A stretch of 64,000 bases of DNA from Stereum hirsutum FP-91666 SS1 (taxonomy: Eukaryota > Basidiomycota > Agaricomycetes > Russulales > Stereaceae), in contig NW_006763136.1 of assembly GCF_000264905.1 (NCBI RefSeq), positions 1,628,852 to 1,692,851 of the forward strand, read 5' to 3'. Numbering within the stretch: position 1 is the stretch's first letter; each line of letters opens with the position of its first letter. Under the pieces are notes generated by a model. The model saw only the letters and a program-made list of their open reading frames with translations, made no database searches and was not told where the DNA came from. The position numbers and the translations under genes are program-made. Shown one piece after another: positions 23,637 through 35,070 of this stretch.

Positions 23637-25128
23637 CGGGTTATAGCAAGGAATTGTGGGTAGTAGGGGGGATCCAGAGGATGGGGGCGAGGGTCAAGTA
23701 GTATGCGGTGATGTATAGCCGGGTAATTCGGCCTTGATGATCTTTTTTTTTTTGAAACAGTGTCTAGGTCAAAGATGGGCTGCGTCCCGACCGCATAGAT
23801 AGGTTATCGCTCACCGGAGGATGAGAATGAGCGGGTCGGCGCTAAGCACTAGGGGGGGCGGGGGTACGTCCTCGAAAACTCGAAGTATACAAGGCAGCAG
23901 GGGGTTTATATGATCGGCACCTTAACCTAGTCCCATGGAGCCTGACGAAGCTGCCAGCCCGGTGATAAGACGGCACGTAGGCATAGGGAGTCATGTTCTG
24001 GTAGAACCTCCTATTCGGTGGCACATCATTCCATAGGCCAAGGTGCGTAAGGCATGGCAGTTTCTCAGAATAGAGATATCACTAGTACTATGATTGTCAC
24101 GGTGGATGATGTGGGGATGGCGAATCTGCGGGAGAAGGAGAGCATGCTTTACGTAGACATGCTACCAAAGCGCCTCTAGCAAACATGAAGCAGGCAAGTG
24201 CTTGTAGGTACGAAACTCTAGTCTCTCACTGGCGTGGTGCTGATTCAGAGAACTAGTCCAACGAGTGTCTGTGAAAAATCAGAGGTGATCCGCTTCGCAA
24301 CTGAAATAAGCTGAAGCACTGAAGATCTGAATGCTGCCACACAACGTCCAAGCCCGAACGAAGGCCCCGAACAAGACAAGGAAAGTTCTCTTCCTATTCG
24401 ATACATGAAGCCTTCCGAGAGTCATGTCAATAAAAGCCACCCCACAACCAGGACACTCTTCGCTGCACTGGTACTTCGCCGATATGCAAAGGCAATCGGC
24501 CTAATTCTGCAAGTTCTAGCCAATTAGAAGAGTTATGGATCTTCCGGTAGCCCGGGGATCCCGTAACCACAAAAATACAAGCTTGACATGCTGCCCATAT
24601 TCTTAGTAGGCTCAACACAAGGTCGGCCTCTTATCCAGAGCGTCAACGCAAAACAAGGCGACATATACTTGTTATACTTGAAGGGAGTGGCCAGCGACGT
24701 TTAGGAGGTACCGTGTACAAGAGCAGCGCTCGACCTCACAACCGAGATTCCATGGAGGAAACGGCTATGGCGAACAAAGAGCGCGGACAGTGAGTATGAC
24801 ATCCTGGCGTCATCTCCGCAATTCAAAGGGCCGGCAAGCGAACAGAGAGAGAACCATATATCGAGCCACACACCATTCCATGAAGCAAATGACAGTCCGG
24901 ATCAGGCTGACGATGATAGCAAGAATACTCTCATCGTCGGCAATGACGCCGCAGCGTTAAGTCTCTGAAAGGTCCGATCGTTGCAGCGCCGCTCTTGACC
25001 CCACGTACGGCGAACGCAACAGGCGAAAATAGTCGTGATGATGCGCTCTATAAATTACAACGACGCGAACGATAGCGACACAGCACGGAAGGGACAACGA
25101 GTTGGGACCTGATGTCATGATGGACGTT
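23637..25128. other. Intergenic region, no gene seen
   Basis: About 1.5 kb. Contains an 11-nt T run near 23743 and several short ORFs below about 65 codons without domain features. No tRNA-like box pair or repeat found by eye. Confidence 0.45.
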
Positions 25129-26172
25129 CTATTCCCGTTGTGTGAGGGCCAGTAGCCCCAGGCCACCCAGGAGTGCGTACTTCAGTTGCGGGAAGTCGTT
25201 CTGACGGGGATCAGACGTTCGGTAGAATGTTGAGCAAGAATAGGCGAGAAAATGGGGAATTGACTGGCTTACCATTGCGATGGTCACGTAGCCGACGTAA
25301 GGGAGGAAGCTATTAAGACAAGAAACGTCAGCGGATAAGGTACCAAAAAGCGAACAAGAGCAAGATATCAAACGAAGGATCGAAGGCGGACGTAGAGATA
25401 CAACGAAGGGGATACCTCAGTCATAATCTCGCGATCCATGAGAAGAGACTGAGCCAAACGGAACTTTACGCACCCTCTCACTTTGCCAACGATATGCCGC
25501 CGCTCGAGCCAGTCGAGCCCCTGATAAAGCTCGACATCATCTGCCCAGTTGTTGTCGCCTTTAGTGAGGAGAAGCTGGTCGTCTGGTGATGGTTCCTTCA
25601 ATGGCTTTCCAGATCTGTGGTAGGTGGCGTCATAGTATCAGTAATGTCACATAAAGTATCCCGGATAGGCATGCAAATCCCCGAGGTAAGATATAGATTG
25701 TGAATGCCGTCTCCTACCTACCTCAGCTGTTTTAGCGAAACATCATGGGTCTCGAGAACACGATGGACTATTGGTATATCTTGCCCTGGAATCTTATACA
25801 CAGTGATATCGCCGGTCTGGTATCTTGTATGAGGAGGATTCGTGAGGAAGAGTAGGTCGCCACGGTAGAAAGCCGGTTCCATGGATCCGCTGCACGTTCA
25901 CGCCACATTGGTTCATGAGACAGGCACTCCCAAAGATCGGATAATGAGCGCACCTGAGTACGACGACAATGGGCGATTCAGTATTCGTGACCAGACCGAG
26001 ACCTTTCCAAATCATAAGACCTGAAGCAATGACCGAGGCAAAGTTGAGAATCTGAAGGAGAACCTAGATTTATTCCGCAGATCAGCAAAGTTTGTGTAGA
26101 TCATAGCCCAGGTATGGCACGTACATGTCGAACGCCCAATTTCCTTAGATTCTTGAGCTCGTCGGAGAACAT
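25129..26172 (-). CDS. SEC11: Signal peptidase complex catalytic subunit SEC11, copy 1
   Basis: Type I ER signal peptidase subunit that cleaves signal peptides in the lumen. Exons: [16 protein letters not shown]; then a membrane anchor [18 protein letters not shown]; then [20 protein letters not shown] with the catalytic Ser in SGSMEP, assembled across an intron after VVVLS; then [30 protein letters not shown] with the catalytic His in VHR, and [19 protein letters not shown] with the catalytic Asp region. The end is [20 protein letters not shown] followed by [16 protein letters not shown]. All catalytic residues are present and the N-terminus is the canonical one, so this is probably the housekeeping copy. 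Divergent from the aldo-keto reductase at 26428. Confidence 0.92.
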
Positions 26173-26427
26173 GTTAGTTGGCGTCGCAGACGAGAGTGAG
26201 TAATGGTACGATCAACGGCCAAAGTGGAGATATCGTGGCAGTTTGGGGAAAGCAGGAAAGTTGGGGAAAGCGTGCGCTGCGTGTAGCGCTCGACACGTCG
26301 CGGTGGCGCGTATCCAGTGACCAGAACCACGTCCTAAGGTCAGGGTTTGCTTTCAACTCGGTGACGTGCCTCGCTTTCCTCCTCTCGCCACCGAACACAA
26401 TCACCAAGCATATTTACATCACAAAAC

Positions 26428-27545
26428 ATGAACGCGAAAATCATATACGGCACTGCCTGGTGAGTGGCACTTGCTCCAGCCCCTGCGCTGTATCTGACAG
26501 TACTTGATCATGCAGGAAAAAAGAACGAACGACAGCGCTGGTCATCGCTGCAGTCCTTCAGGGGTTTAGAGCAATTGACACTGGTGCGGCGAACTTCGTT
26601 AACATTTTGCAAGCGAAGATCAGGACCAGCTCTGACGACTTCAATGTTCTGTAGCGTGCCAATTGAAGCACTACAGGTTTGTAAAGTCGACGGAGCATGC
26701 ATTCAACGATGCTAAGTGTGGCGCTCAGAGAGGATCTCGTTGGCGAAGCTTTGAAGATCCTATATGAGCAGCATGGCTATAGGAGGGAAGATTTCTTCCT
26801 CCAGACAAAGTAAGAGTAATTCACCTTGACATGCGCTTGTAGCTTGAACCTTGTTGCTGTCCATCAACTAGATTTACCTCGCTCAATGGTCAGGACGCTG
26901 CCGGATTCATCCCTTACGATCCCGAAGCTTCCGTGACGAACCAAGTCAAGTCATCCTTCCAGGTCTCTCTCAAACAGCTACAGACTACCTATCTCGATTC
27001 CTATGTTCTCCACTCACCTCTTCGCACATTCCCGGAGACACTCGAGGCCTGGCACGTCCTTGCTTCTCTTCAAGACGAGGGGAAAGTGCGGAAGATAGGG
27101 CTAAGCAATGCGTATGATGTCGATTTGATACAGAAACTCGGAGACAAGAGCGGAAGGAAGGTACAGGTTGTTCAGAACAGATGGTTTGAGGGAAATGGCT
27201 GGGACAAAACCGTCCTCACATGGTGCAAAGAGAATGAAGCGCAATACCAGTAGGTCCAAGTATGATCCCGGTTTGGTAGTCCTCTAATTGATTGCTCTTT
27301 CGTACAGATCGTTCTGGACTCTGACAGGCTCTCCGAGCCTCCTACGTCATTCAGAGCTACAGGATTTAGCCCGCGACAAGGGTTGTACACCTGCTCAAGC
27401 GCTATACCGCTTTGCCCAGTTCCAAGGAATCACTCCGTTAACTGGGACTACATCCGAAGAACATATGAAAGAAGACCTGGAGGTAGACAAGATCGACCTG
27501 TCCACATCCGAAGTTCAGGCCTTGGTGAATTATATATGGACTTGA
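26428..27545 (+). CDS. Aldo-keto reductase
   Basis: NADPH-dependent aldo-keto reductase of the short fungal type. Assembly from splice sites: MNAKIIYGTAW, then KKERTTALVIAAVLQGFRAI, then DTACQLKHYR in a tiny exon between 26674 and 26695, then EDLVGEALKILYEQHGYRRE. FTSLNGQDAAGFIPYDPEAS follows, then LQTTYLDSYVLHSPLRTFPE (catalytic His region), then KVRKIGLSNAYDV and VVQNRWFEGNGWDK. The last exon is SFWTLTGSPSLLRHSELQDL and ends VNYIWT. The tiny exon restores the DTA.Q.KHYRED block; without it the gene appears broken. Asp and Lys of the tetrad are recognisable, the Tyr less certain by eye. Confidence 0.85.
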
Positions 27546-27655
27546 TTACTCGGCGGTTCATGTATCGAAGACTACATAAGAAGTGTACGATCTTGTAAGT
27601 GATGTCTGCATAGTGTGTCCGTGTATAAAATGGACTGTCTCCCAAGTTTGACTCA

Positions 27656-29155
27656 TCAAATGTCTTGAGTCAAGCAATGTTTGACATGAAAATGGGCCAT
27701 CGCATGTCTAGTGAAGGTTCGCACCTGGACTGAACCTTTCGTCGCCACCTCAATCGTTGCCTTCAGCTCCTGGCCTGCTGGAGCAACGGTGAGCTCCCTC
27801 AAGTCCGTCACTTTCGAAGCAACGAAATCTAGGATATCTTCTTCGTTTAACCCGTTACACGTACACATATGCAACACCCTTACGCTCGGGCAGACCTTAC
27901 CCAAGAGCCGTAAATTCGTGCCACTCATCCACGCTTCACATAGCATCAACTCCTCCACACTGTTCAAAGACCTTCGTAAGCCTTTTTTACCGCCGTAATT
28001 ATCCAGTCGCGTCGCATATTCCAACATGTCCAATGCGCATCCTCGTACGAGTAGCCTTCGAACGGCGGGGTATCCGGAGATCTCCAAACATTGAAACAGA
28101 GCATCCGATTGTCTTGTGCTCATGTCCGCAACACCAGATCGGAGTTGCAGCTCCTCCAACTGAGGACACTTCAGCCAGCCCACCAACATGAAACCGGTCA
28201 GCTCGAAGTTTGCGGAGTCTTCGTCGGCGTACCGGTACGACATGTAGTCCTTGACCGCTAGAGACTTCAACTTCGGAAGCTCTAGCACGAGACTCGATCG
28301 GCCGTTCGTGTTGGAATTGGGCCCTCTGACAACCTGATGCATGAGTGGGCTGTCGAGAGGTATCGTCACCATGATATCGTCCAACTCGAGCGACTCCAAG
28401 GAACTGCACGATCCGAGCAAACTGTATAGTTCGTTTCTCGGAAAGACGAGGTCGTGCAGACGGAGGTGGGCCAGTCTTTCGCAGAGCTGCGTCATCTCTG
28501 GGATATGGTTGAGTCGAGGCCTACAAGAGCTGAGGGAAAGTGAGCGGAGGCGTGGTAGAGTGATGAGGGGTGAGTAGGCGAGGTCGCAATGGTCTGGTGT
28601 TGGTTTCCCGGGGGCGGCATCTGTATTAATGATGGAGAAGGAGGTGAGGCCGACCAAGCTTGGGTTATGAAATGGAGGAATGATATATCCGAGGCTCAGC
28701 ACAGCGTTTGAGGGGCCTTCAATGGATAAAGACCGCCACTGGGCGCACACGGGTAACAGCAACCCCTTCACGATATCGTGAATACGAGGGAACATCAAAC
28801 ACTCGAAGACATTGGAAGCAGGAAATGTTATGGCTATGTCGAGCGAGTACTTCATGGCTCTTTCGAGCCATAATCGAAGACGAGAAGGGCAGCAGACGTG
28901 GGGAGAAACGCGAATGGAGGTCCACAGACCTCCATAGGAACAGGCTGTGATACGCCACAATCGACACACATGAGTGAGGGAGAGTGGTGAGTAGGAGGGA
29001 TCACCGCTGGAGTGAACATAGATGTCGAAGATGCGCTGCAGTATCTCGTTGGGCAGACGGTGCATTGCCACCGGGAGGGGGGTGCTCTGGGGGTGGTAGG
29101 CTATTGGGTGGCGGATGTGTGCTAGGGGACTCGGATGTGGATGAATTTGTGGCAT
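27656..29155 (-). CDS. F-box protein with leucine-rich region
   Basis: Single-exon ORF of 499 codons. Residues about 30-80 read MHRLPNEILQRIFDIYVHSS and SLTHVCRLWRITACSYGGLW, the F-box-like motif common in mushroom genomes, which recruits targets to SCF ubiquitin ligases through Skp1. The remainder has leucine-rich repeat-like stretches (LPRLRSLSLSSCRPRLNHIP, LPKLKSLAVKDY, CPQLEELQLRSG). No membrane segment. Such genes form large, fast-evolving families in Agaricomycetes, so a specific substrate cannot be inferred. It converges on the aldo-keto reductase with a gap of only about 110 bp. Confidence 0.85.
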   Translation of the reverse strand: MPQIHPHPSPLAHIRHPIAYHPQSTPLPVAMHRLPNEILQRIFDIYVHSSGDPSYSPLSLTHVCRLWRITACSYGGLWTSIRVSPHVCCPSRLRLWLERAMKYSLDIAITFPASNVFECLMFPRIHDIVKGLLLPVCAQWRSLSIEGPSNAVLSLGYIIPPFHNPSLVGLTSFSIINTDAAPGKPTPDHCDLAYSPLITLPRLRSLSLSSCRPRLNHIPEMTQLCERLAHLRLHDLVFPRNELYSLLGSCSSLESLELDDIMVTIPLDSPLMHQVVRGPNSNTNGRSSLVLELPKLKSLAVKDYMSYRYADEDSANFELTGFMLVGWLKCPQLEELQLRSGVADMSTRQSDALFQCLEISGYPAVRRLLVRGCALDMLEYATRLDNYGGKKGLRRSLNSVEELMLCEAWMSGTNLRLLGKVCPSVRVLHMCTCNGLNEEDILDFVASKVTDLRELTVAPAGQELKATIEVATKGSVQVRTFTRHAMAHFHVKHCLTQDI

Positions 29156-29578
29156 GGCGACACGACTAGCGGCGAGAAAATGCAGGTGACAGTGAGAAGT
29201 CGATAAGCAGAAGTGAGATGAAGAATATGTACAGGGAAGTGTGGGTGGCAGTTATGTGATGAGAGGGGAGAGGGTCTTTATAGGAAACCAAGGACAAGAA
29301 CACCGCTATGGGGTATGCGGTCCCACGTGGTGGCGCTTTGACACAATGGCTGGCTCTATTCGGCACAAAGTCCGTACAATTCACAACCGAGTCAAGCGAT
29401 AACACCGGTAATTGCGGCGAGGACATGAACATGTGCGTCATGCATGCCTGGGAGGACACATATAATACCAAAACCGGATGAAGAAATTTGGTACTATGGG
29501 CTCAAGCAATTGTGATCGTCCGCGCCATTCAAGTCCATCCTCACGACTCAGTCCGAGTCCTGATTCGCTTTTCCGGTT

Positions 29579-30552
29579 TCATTCCCTCTGGAGAAGTGTC
29601 ATCAGCCCCAGTACGCCAAACAGCGCGTATTTGAGTCGAGGAAAATCGTTCTAGGAATATGTATGTCAAACACATCAAAATATTTGAGGAGCAGACGAGA
29701 AGTGCGTACCATCGCAATTGTCACATATCCGACATAAGGCAAAAATCTTCGGATGTGGAATAAGCCCGTCAGAGGATGATAAGACAGAGAAGTGGAACGT
29801 TCAACATCATGGCAAGGCACAAAAAAACGATAGGGGACCATACACATGGTAAGGATCATCAGCAGCGAAAAAAGGAAAGTCAATGAGCTTGCATTTACCC
29901 TCTAACTTTGCCAACAACGTGTTTCCGCTCCAGCCATTCCAATCCCCGGTAGAGTTCGATATCGTCTGCTGGATTGTTATCGCCCTTTGTCAGGAGCAGT
30001 TGATCGTTTGATGATGGGTAATTTATTGGCTTTCCTGACCTGTATCGTGAAGATCTTATGTTAGCCTAGTCCTTCCGTAGGACAGTCATGTGTTGTGGGA
30101 TGAAGAGGTGGTGGAGCATACGCACCGCAGTTGCGGGAGCGAAACGTCGTGGGTCTCGAGGATGCGATGGACTATAGGAAATTTCTCGCCCATAATCTTG
30201 TACACCACAATGTCCCCCGTTTGATACCTCGCACCCAAGGGGTTAGTGAGGAAAAGCAAGTCCCCACGGTAGAATGCCGGTTCCATAGACCCACTATTCC
30301 AATCCAAGCCCGGGAAGTCAGAGTACGAGCGAAAGGCGCTTCCAATGATACGTACCTCAACACGACGACAATAGGAGATTCCGTGTTGGCAACAAGACCA
30401 AGGCCTATCCAGATCATATACACAGGTATGATGAAAGACATGACTCTGAGGGATTCGAGGAGAGTCTGCGTGCCGAACTCATCAGAGGTATTCAGAACAA
30501 AGGGATAAACAGTGTGACGGATACCTACCTGTCGGAAGTTGGGGGTTTTCAT
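29579..30552 (-). CDS. SEC11: Signal peptidase catalytic subunit SEC11, copy 2 (diverged N-terminus)
   Basis: A paralogue of the gene at 25129 on the same strand, with the same intron positions. The core is intact: [20 protein letters not shown] (catalytic Ser), [20 protein letters not shown] with VHR (His), [19 protein letters not shown] (Asp region), and the end [16 protein letters not shown]. The N-terminus differs: the first exon is MKTPNFRQ, then [20 protein letters not shown] leading into [14 protein letters not shown]. The start at 30552 is chosen because the following GTAGGT donor sits at the same place as in copy 1. Catalytic residues are kept, so activity is plausible; the altered anchor may change partner contacts. 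The alternative is a decaying duplicate. Confidence 0.85.
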
Positions 30553-31143
30553 AGCTCTGAGTGATTCTGAAAACACAGTGATACAAATATGACAGAGGGA
30601 TTCAAGATGTGAAACAAGAACCCAGAGGACAAAGTTGGCGCGTGGGCACCGATGAACACGTCGCGCTAGCGTGAACACGTATCCTAAAGACCTGACCCAA
30701 AAATTATATTCCACCGCGCTCATCGATCATCCATCACTCTGAACCTCTCTGACCACGTATTATGAACAAAAGGCAAGACACTTGACGAATTCGGGTGTTT
30801 GGGAGTTCACCAGCGCCACCTGAGCGCGCCCCTTTCATTTGACCACCAGGTGATATACACTAGCAAAGAGGCAACGCTTAGGGAATAAGGCAAGATTTTG
30901 ACCGGGGTTTATTCAGAAGACTTAGATTGACGACATATCGAGAGAGCAGGGAAGAGTTGAAGGGCCTGTCAGGATTGGAGTTCCATGGAGGTGAAGCAGG
31001 GGCCACAGGAGTGGCGAGCGGCAAAGACAGTCGGAGCTCCGGCAAACACGGCAAATTCCGCAAACCTTATTCCAGAAAACTGTACAGCGTCAGTCATCGC
31101 TGCTCCCCACCATCGTCAACGTCGTCCTCCAACCTCAAGTAAA
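30553..31143. promoter_or_regulatory. Divergent region between SEC11 copy 2 and eS30
   Basis: About 0.6 kb with two 5' flanks. Pyrimidine/AT patches near 30730-30790. Short ORFs on both strands are not supported as genes. Confidence 0.4.
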
Positions 31144-31731
31144 ATGGGAAAAGGTGCGTTCATTTTGCATGACAATGTCAAAGCACGGAAGGAGGTGCTG
31201 ATTGACGTCTCTTTGATGGCCAGTTCACGGATCCCTCGCCCGTGCCGGCAAAGTCAAGTCTCAGACCCCCAAGGTCGAAAAGCAGGAGAAGAAGAAGACT
31301 CCCAAGGGCCGTGCTAAGAAGCGCATCATCTACAACCGCCGGTGCGTTTTACTCTGGTGTATCTAACATGATCTCGATGGACTTATGCTCGTGCCATTCA
31401 TACAGTTTCGTGAACGTTACCACTCTTCCAGGCGGCAAGCGGAGAATGTGAGTATCTCGTCCCCTCTTGATCAACATCTTTGGCTCGGCGGCTTCTCCTG
31501 GCTCCTGCAAAACTTTCGAACTTGCAACCACCGCCCAGTCTCGTCTGATGATATACACACAAACAAGCATAGTTCACACTGAAACTACTAACCGTGTAGA
31601 CAAACATGCATCTCATGTCTTTCGCTCCTATCTGACTCATTCTCTGTCTCACTCATCATCCTGCCCATCCTTCCATCGTTCGTTACTCACGCTGCTTACT
31701 CTTTCTTAGGAACCCCAACCCCGAGAAATAA
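31144..31731 (+). CDS. RPS30: Cytosolic 40S ribosomal protein eS30
   Basis: Four exons: MGK; then [20 protein letters not shown] followed by [20 protein letters not shown]; then [14 protein letters not shown]; then NPNPEK and stop. Length and basic composition match eS30 across eukaryotes; as usual in fungi there is no fused ubiquitin-like FUBI domain. Start at 31144 is fixed by [12 protein letters not shown]. The first intron interrupts the fourth codon. The third intron is about 260 nt, several times longer than its neighbours, and contains a snoRNA candidate described separately. Confidence 0.95.
31540..31640 (+). ncRNA. Candidate box C/D snoRNA in eS30 intron 3, double guide
   Basis: C box TGATGA at 31546-31551, D' box CTGA at 31579-31582, D box CTGA at 31632-31635. 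Directly 5' of D' is GCATAGTTCAC (31567-31577), complementary over 11 nt to the GTGAACTATGC segment of 25S/28S rRNA, the region targeted by U38/snR61 snoRNAs. Directly 5' of the D box is GTCTTTCGCTCCTAT (31617-31631), complementary to ATAGGGGCGAAAGAC of 25S rRNA over 15 positions with one G-U pair. By the +5 rule the D' guide points to the first A of GTGAAC. Ribosomal protein introns are usual snoRNA hosts. A terminal stem and C' box are not obvious. rRNA sequences are recalled, not aligned. Confidence 0.72.
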
Positions 31732-32151
31732 ACTTCTCACCACCACCATTTCTCATTCACTCCTTTCTGGAGCGGAGGATTCGCGCCCCGGATAGGGCAT
31801 CGCCTCCGTTCGGATTGGGTTCGCCTGGGTGGCAGGTTATCGTTGGGTGTATCGTGTCTTGCCGGTCGCTATGTTCACTGTATTCGCATTTCTCTCTTCG
31901 TCTCCGCATGCATGCCACTGTTTCGCATACTCTCCTCTATGCCCAATCCACCTATGCACTAGGGCAAAACTCCAAGACTTCGTGTGACTGATGCAGCATG
32001 ATTGAGTCATGAATGATATCGCGCAATAACTCAGGCAGTTTGGAAGGGTAAAGCTACGCTGGTGTTGAAGCTGAATATACAAAGCTACAAAGCTACAGTA
32101 TAAAGTCACCTCGGCGCCGCGATATTTCTGTGCATCGCTCTTTACTCGCAT
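31732..32151. other. Convergent 3' intergenic region, eS30 and FOL1
   Basis: About 0.4 kb between the two 3' ends. No gene or repeat seen. Confidence 0.4.
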
Positions 32152-34940
32152 TTACCCCCACAACATATTCGCCATCCTCGTCACATCTCCCATCTCCAGT
32201 GTATCGTGCACCCTGACCACCGTAGCCCCTTGCTGAACCGCACACGCCACACCAGCAGCCGTCGCCCATCCCCTCTCCATCGGCTGGACTTCCCTGCCCT
32301 CATAACTTCCTCCATCCTCCACATCACCCTCTTCCAGAATCTTGCCCAAGAAAGACTTGCGCGACGTGCCAATCAACTGGGGATAGCCTTTGAGAGGGTT
32401 CCTTAATGGGCTCGAAGATGGTATCGTCGGGGCTGTAATCTTCGCAGCGTCCCGCAGAATGTCCAGATTACCCTGAACGGACTTGCTGAAACCGACCCCA
32501 GGGTCGACCATCACTAGCCATCTCCGGATGCCACCCTTCCCTCGAACGATGGCCTCCACTTTCTCGCCTAGTTCGAGAATAACGCCTTCCAAGACCGCAT
32601 CCTTGCCTGCGTACTCGTACGCAGAATAGTCCTTGTTCTGTCCGGCGTCGCCGCGGGAGTGCATGAGGATGACCGGGACAGAAAGTTCCCGGGCAACAGA
32701 ACGCATCTCAAGGAGGTGGGAGGCTGAGTCGGATGTGAGAGGATAGGAAGGACCGGTGAAAGCGTAGACGTCGTTGATGCAGTTTGAGCCGGCAAGTACA
32801 GCGGCTCGAGCGACGTCCGGACGGAAGGTATCGACACTGATCAGCATGTCCTTCAATTGAGGTTTTGCTTCCCTATCCTTGCCCTCCTCCGAAGCGTACG
32901 TTCGTATAGCCTGTATCATGGGCACGACTCTGTTGATTTCCTCCTCGGGCGACACATAGTCTGCCCCAGGTCGTGTAGAGTACCCTCCCACGTCGATGAT
33001 CTGTGCTCCAGCCTTCAAGGAGGAAGAAGCATATGAAAGACCAGTGGATATGGTGTTGTGGGTCGAGCCATCGGAGAAAGAATCGGGTGTGGCGTTGAGA
33101 GTCGCCATGATACGGGTTTTCTTGTGGGGATCCGGGACGCCCGGGATTGAAGAGGCTGGGAAGGACCAACTCTTCACTGTCGGTGGGACGAGGGGAAGAG
33201 AGGCTGTGGAGGTTATGGAAGTAGGGGATGAGAGTGGATAGCGAGGGAAAGGAATGACTTTGTTCATTGGCCAGGCGTCGGGAGGGTTGGTGGCGAGGAC
33301 ATCGTTGAGCATCTGATGGATGGTTTTCTTGAACACAGGGTGGATGTAGTCCGGGATCATACTGTCATGTACAGCATGGTCAGTGGCCGCAAAAAAGGTT
33401 GCTGAAACATAACTTACTCGCTGAGTGGTCTGAGGGCAAACTCACGCTCATACATTCGTGGATGTGGAACGACGAGCTGTCCTTCGAGATTATCAAGAGA
33501 AGCACGACCATGCTCCGGGCGAGTGTCAAATACGAGATCGTCGTAGGTCAGGATGTCAAGGTCGACTGCCCGAGGGCCATTGCGTATGGTTTTTACTCGT
33601 CCGACGGCGTCTTCGACATGCTTGACGAGTTTGAGCAGCTGGACGGGCTCTAAGTCTGTCTCGACCTGCGATAAATCACAACGGTGTGTATTGTGAGGAT
33701 CTATCATTTGTGAAGAACATAGAATGAACGCACGATACAGGCACCGTTGATGAATTTTGGCTGGTCCGTCACATACATCGGTGCAGTCTCGTATAGGAAA
33801 CTTGTGTTGACTACTGCAACCTCAGCACCGGTGGGGAGTCCAGCTAGGGACGACCGCGAGGGATCCTCCAACAACCGTAGTGCAAGCTCGATGTTCGCGA
33901 AGCTGTCTCCCAAATTCGAGCCTAGTGCGATAGCAGCGGTATGCAGGTCTCCCTTTTGAATTGACGGCGATGATTTTAACCTCTGAGCGATAAGCTTGGC
34001 GAGGCCCAGCGGAGACTCTATTGGGCCAGAAGCAGAATTCGCGGAAACTCCAGGTGCTGAGTCGGTATCGTAGTCACGAAGCGTACGGATAATTTCCACC
34101 TCTGCGGCTTCTGCGAATACGAGGGCTTTCGGTTTGGCCGCGCGAACTGTAACAATATCACTACGTCGGCCAGTGTATCGCAGTGCGGTGAGGGCTACAA
34201 GAGAAGCCAGCGACTCGATAGAGACAAAAGAAGAGTCTTCCACGGCCTGAAATATAAAATTTGTAGGATGTCAAAAAGTCAGTTCAAAGTGCTTCACTGG
34301 AGAGATGGTTGCATCTCGCCTCACGAAGCTGCTTGCCCAGAGTGCGAAAGTTGAATGGTCCAACAATTTCATCGTGGGACTTCGACAGGTCGATGTTGAA
34401 ATGTACGACTTGCTTGTCCTCCCTCTCACAAGCATTCAGTCCCACGATGGTGTTACACTTGAGTTCTTCGATTGTCCAGACATCCCGACCAACCCTAGTC
34501 CCATTGCGCCGCCTTGTGGATTGGATGCCAAAGCCCTCCGCGTATGGTGATGCCCTGGGTTTGACCAAGCTGACCTTCATCTCCTGGATCGTGTCGAATG
34601 CATTAAAACATGTGGCGAAAACATGGTCCAATACGGTCTCGAGGGAAGCAAATCCAGATACGAGATGTGGCACCTCCAGCGATTTGAGCAAGGTGGAAGA
34701 CAGGGAACCGTAATCTATTGAGGCTGCGACATCATCGTTCAGAGCTGCAGGGCGAAGATCGTGAGGGATAGTTAAGCTGAGACGGAGAGGTTGTTTCGTC
34801 GGGAGTGAGGGGTTTTTGGGTGGCCATTGTGCTCCGTTCGAGATGGGTACGATGAAGAGTAGGTTCCGGACTCGAACAGAGTCTGATGGCAGACTATCCT
34901 GCTGGTCGACCGACATATCAGCTTGAGTCTGTGAAATCAA
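32152..34940 (-). CDS. FOL1: Trifunctional folate synthesis protein (DHNA/HPPK/DHPS)
   Basis: Makes dihydropteroate for folate; yeast Fol1 has the same three activities. The first exon (MISQTQADMSVDQQDS...) has two FolB-like aldolase repeats, the second with WTIEELKCNTIVGLNACERE. HPPK part: HTAAIALGSNLGDSFANIEL, then NTSFLYETAPMYVTDQPKFI, then RNGPRAVDLDILTYDD. DHPS part: IMATLNATPDSFSDGSTHN, then IIDVGGYSTRPGADYVSPEE, then MLISVDTFRPDVARAAVLAG, then MVDPGVGFSKSVQGNLDIL and GTSRKSFLGKIL. It ends MANMLWG. The start may be 34940 or the Met at 34916. Only three introns found. DHPS is the sulfonamide target; substitutions cannot be judged here. Confidence 0.93.
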
Positions 34941-35070
34941 GATGAAGAAAGTTTTATACTACCTTACCGTTGTGTGTGGGTGCGCGCCGGTCCCGGTCAT
35001 GATGGTTGTCGGCAGAAGCACGAAAAGCGGCGAAAGCCTGAGCGGCACCTTCTTGTGGCCCACCAACATC

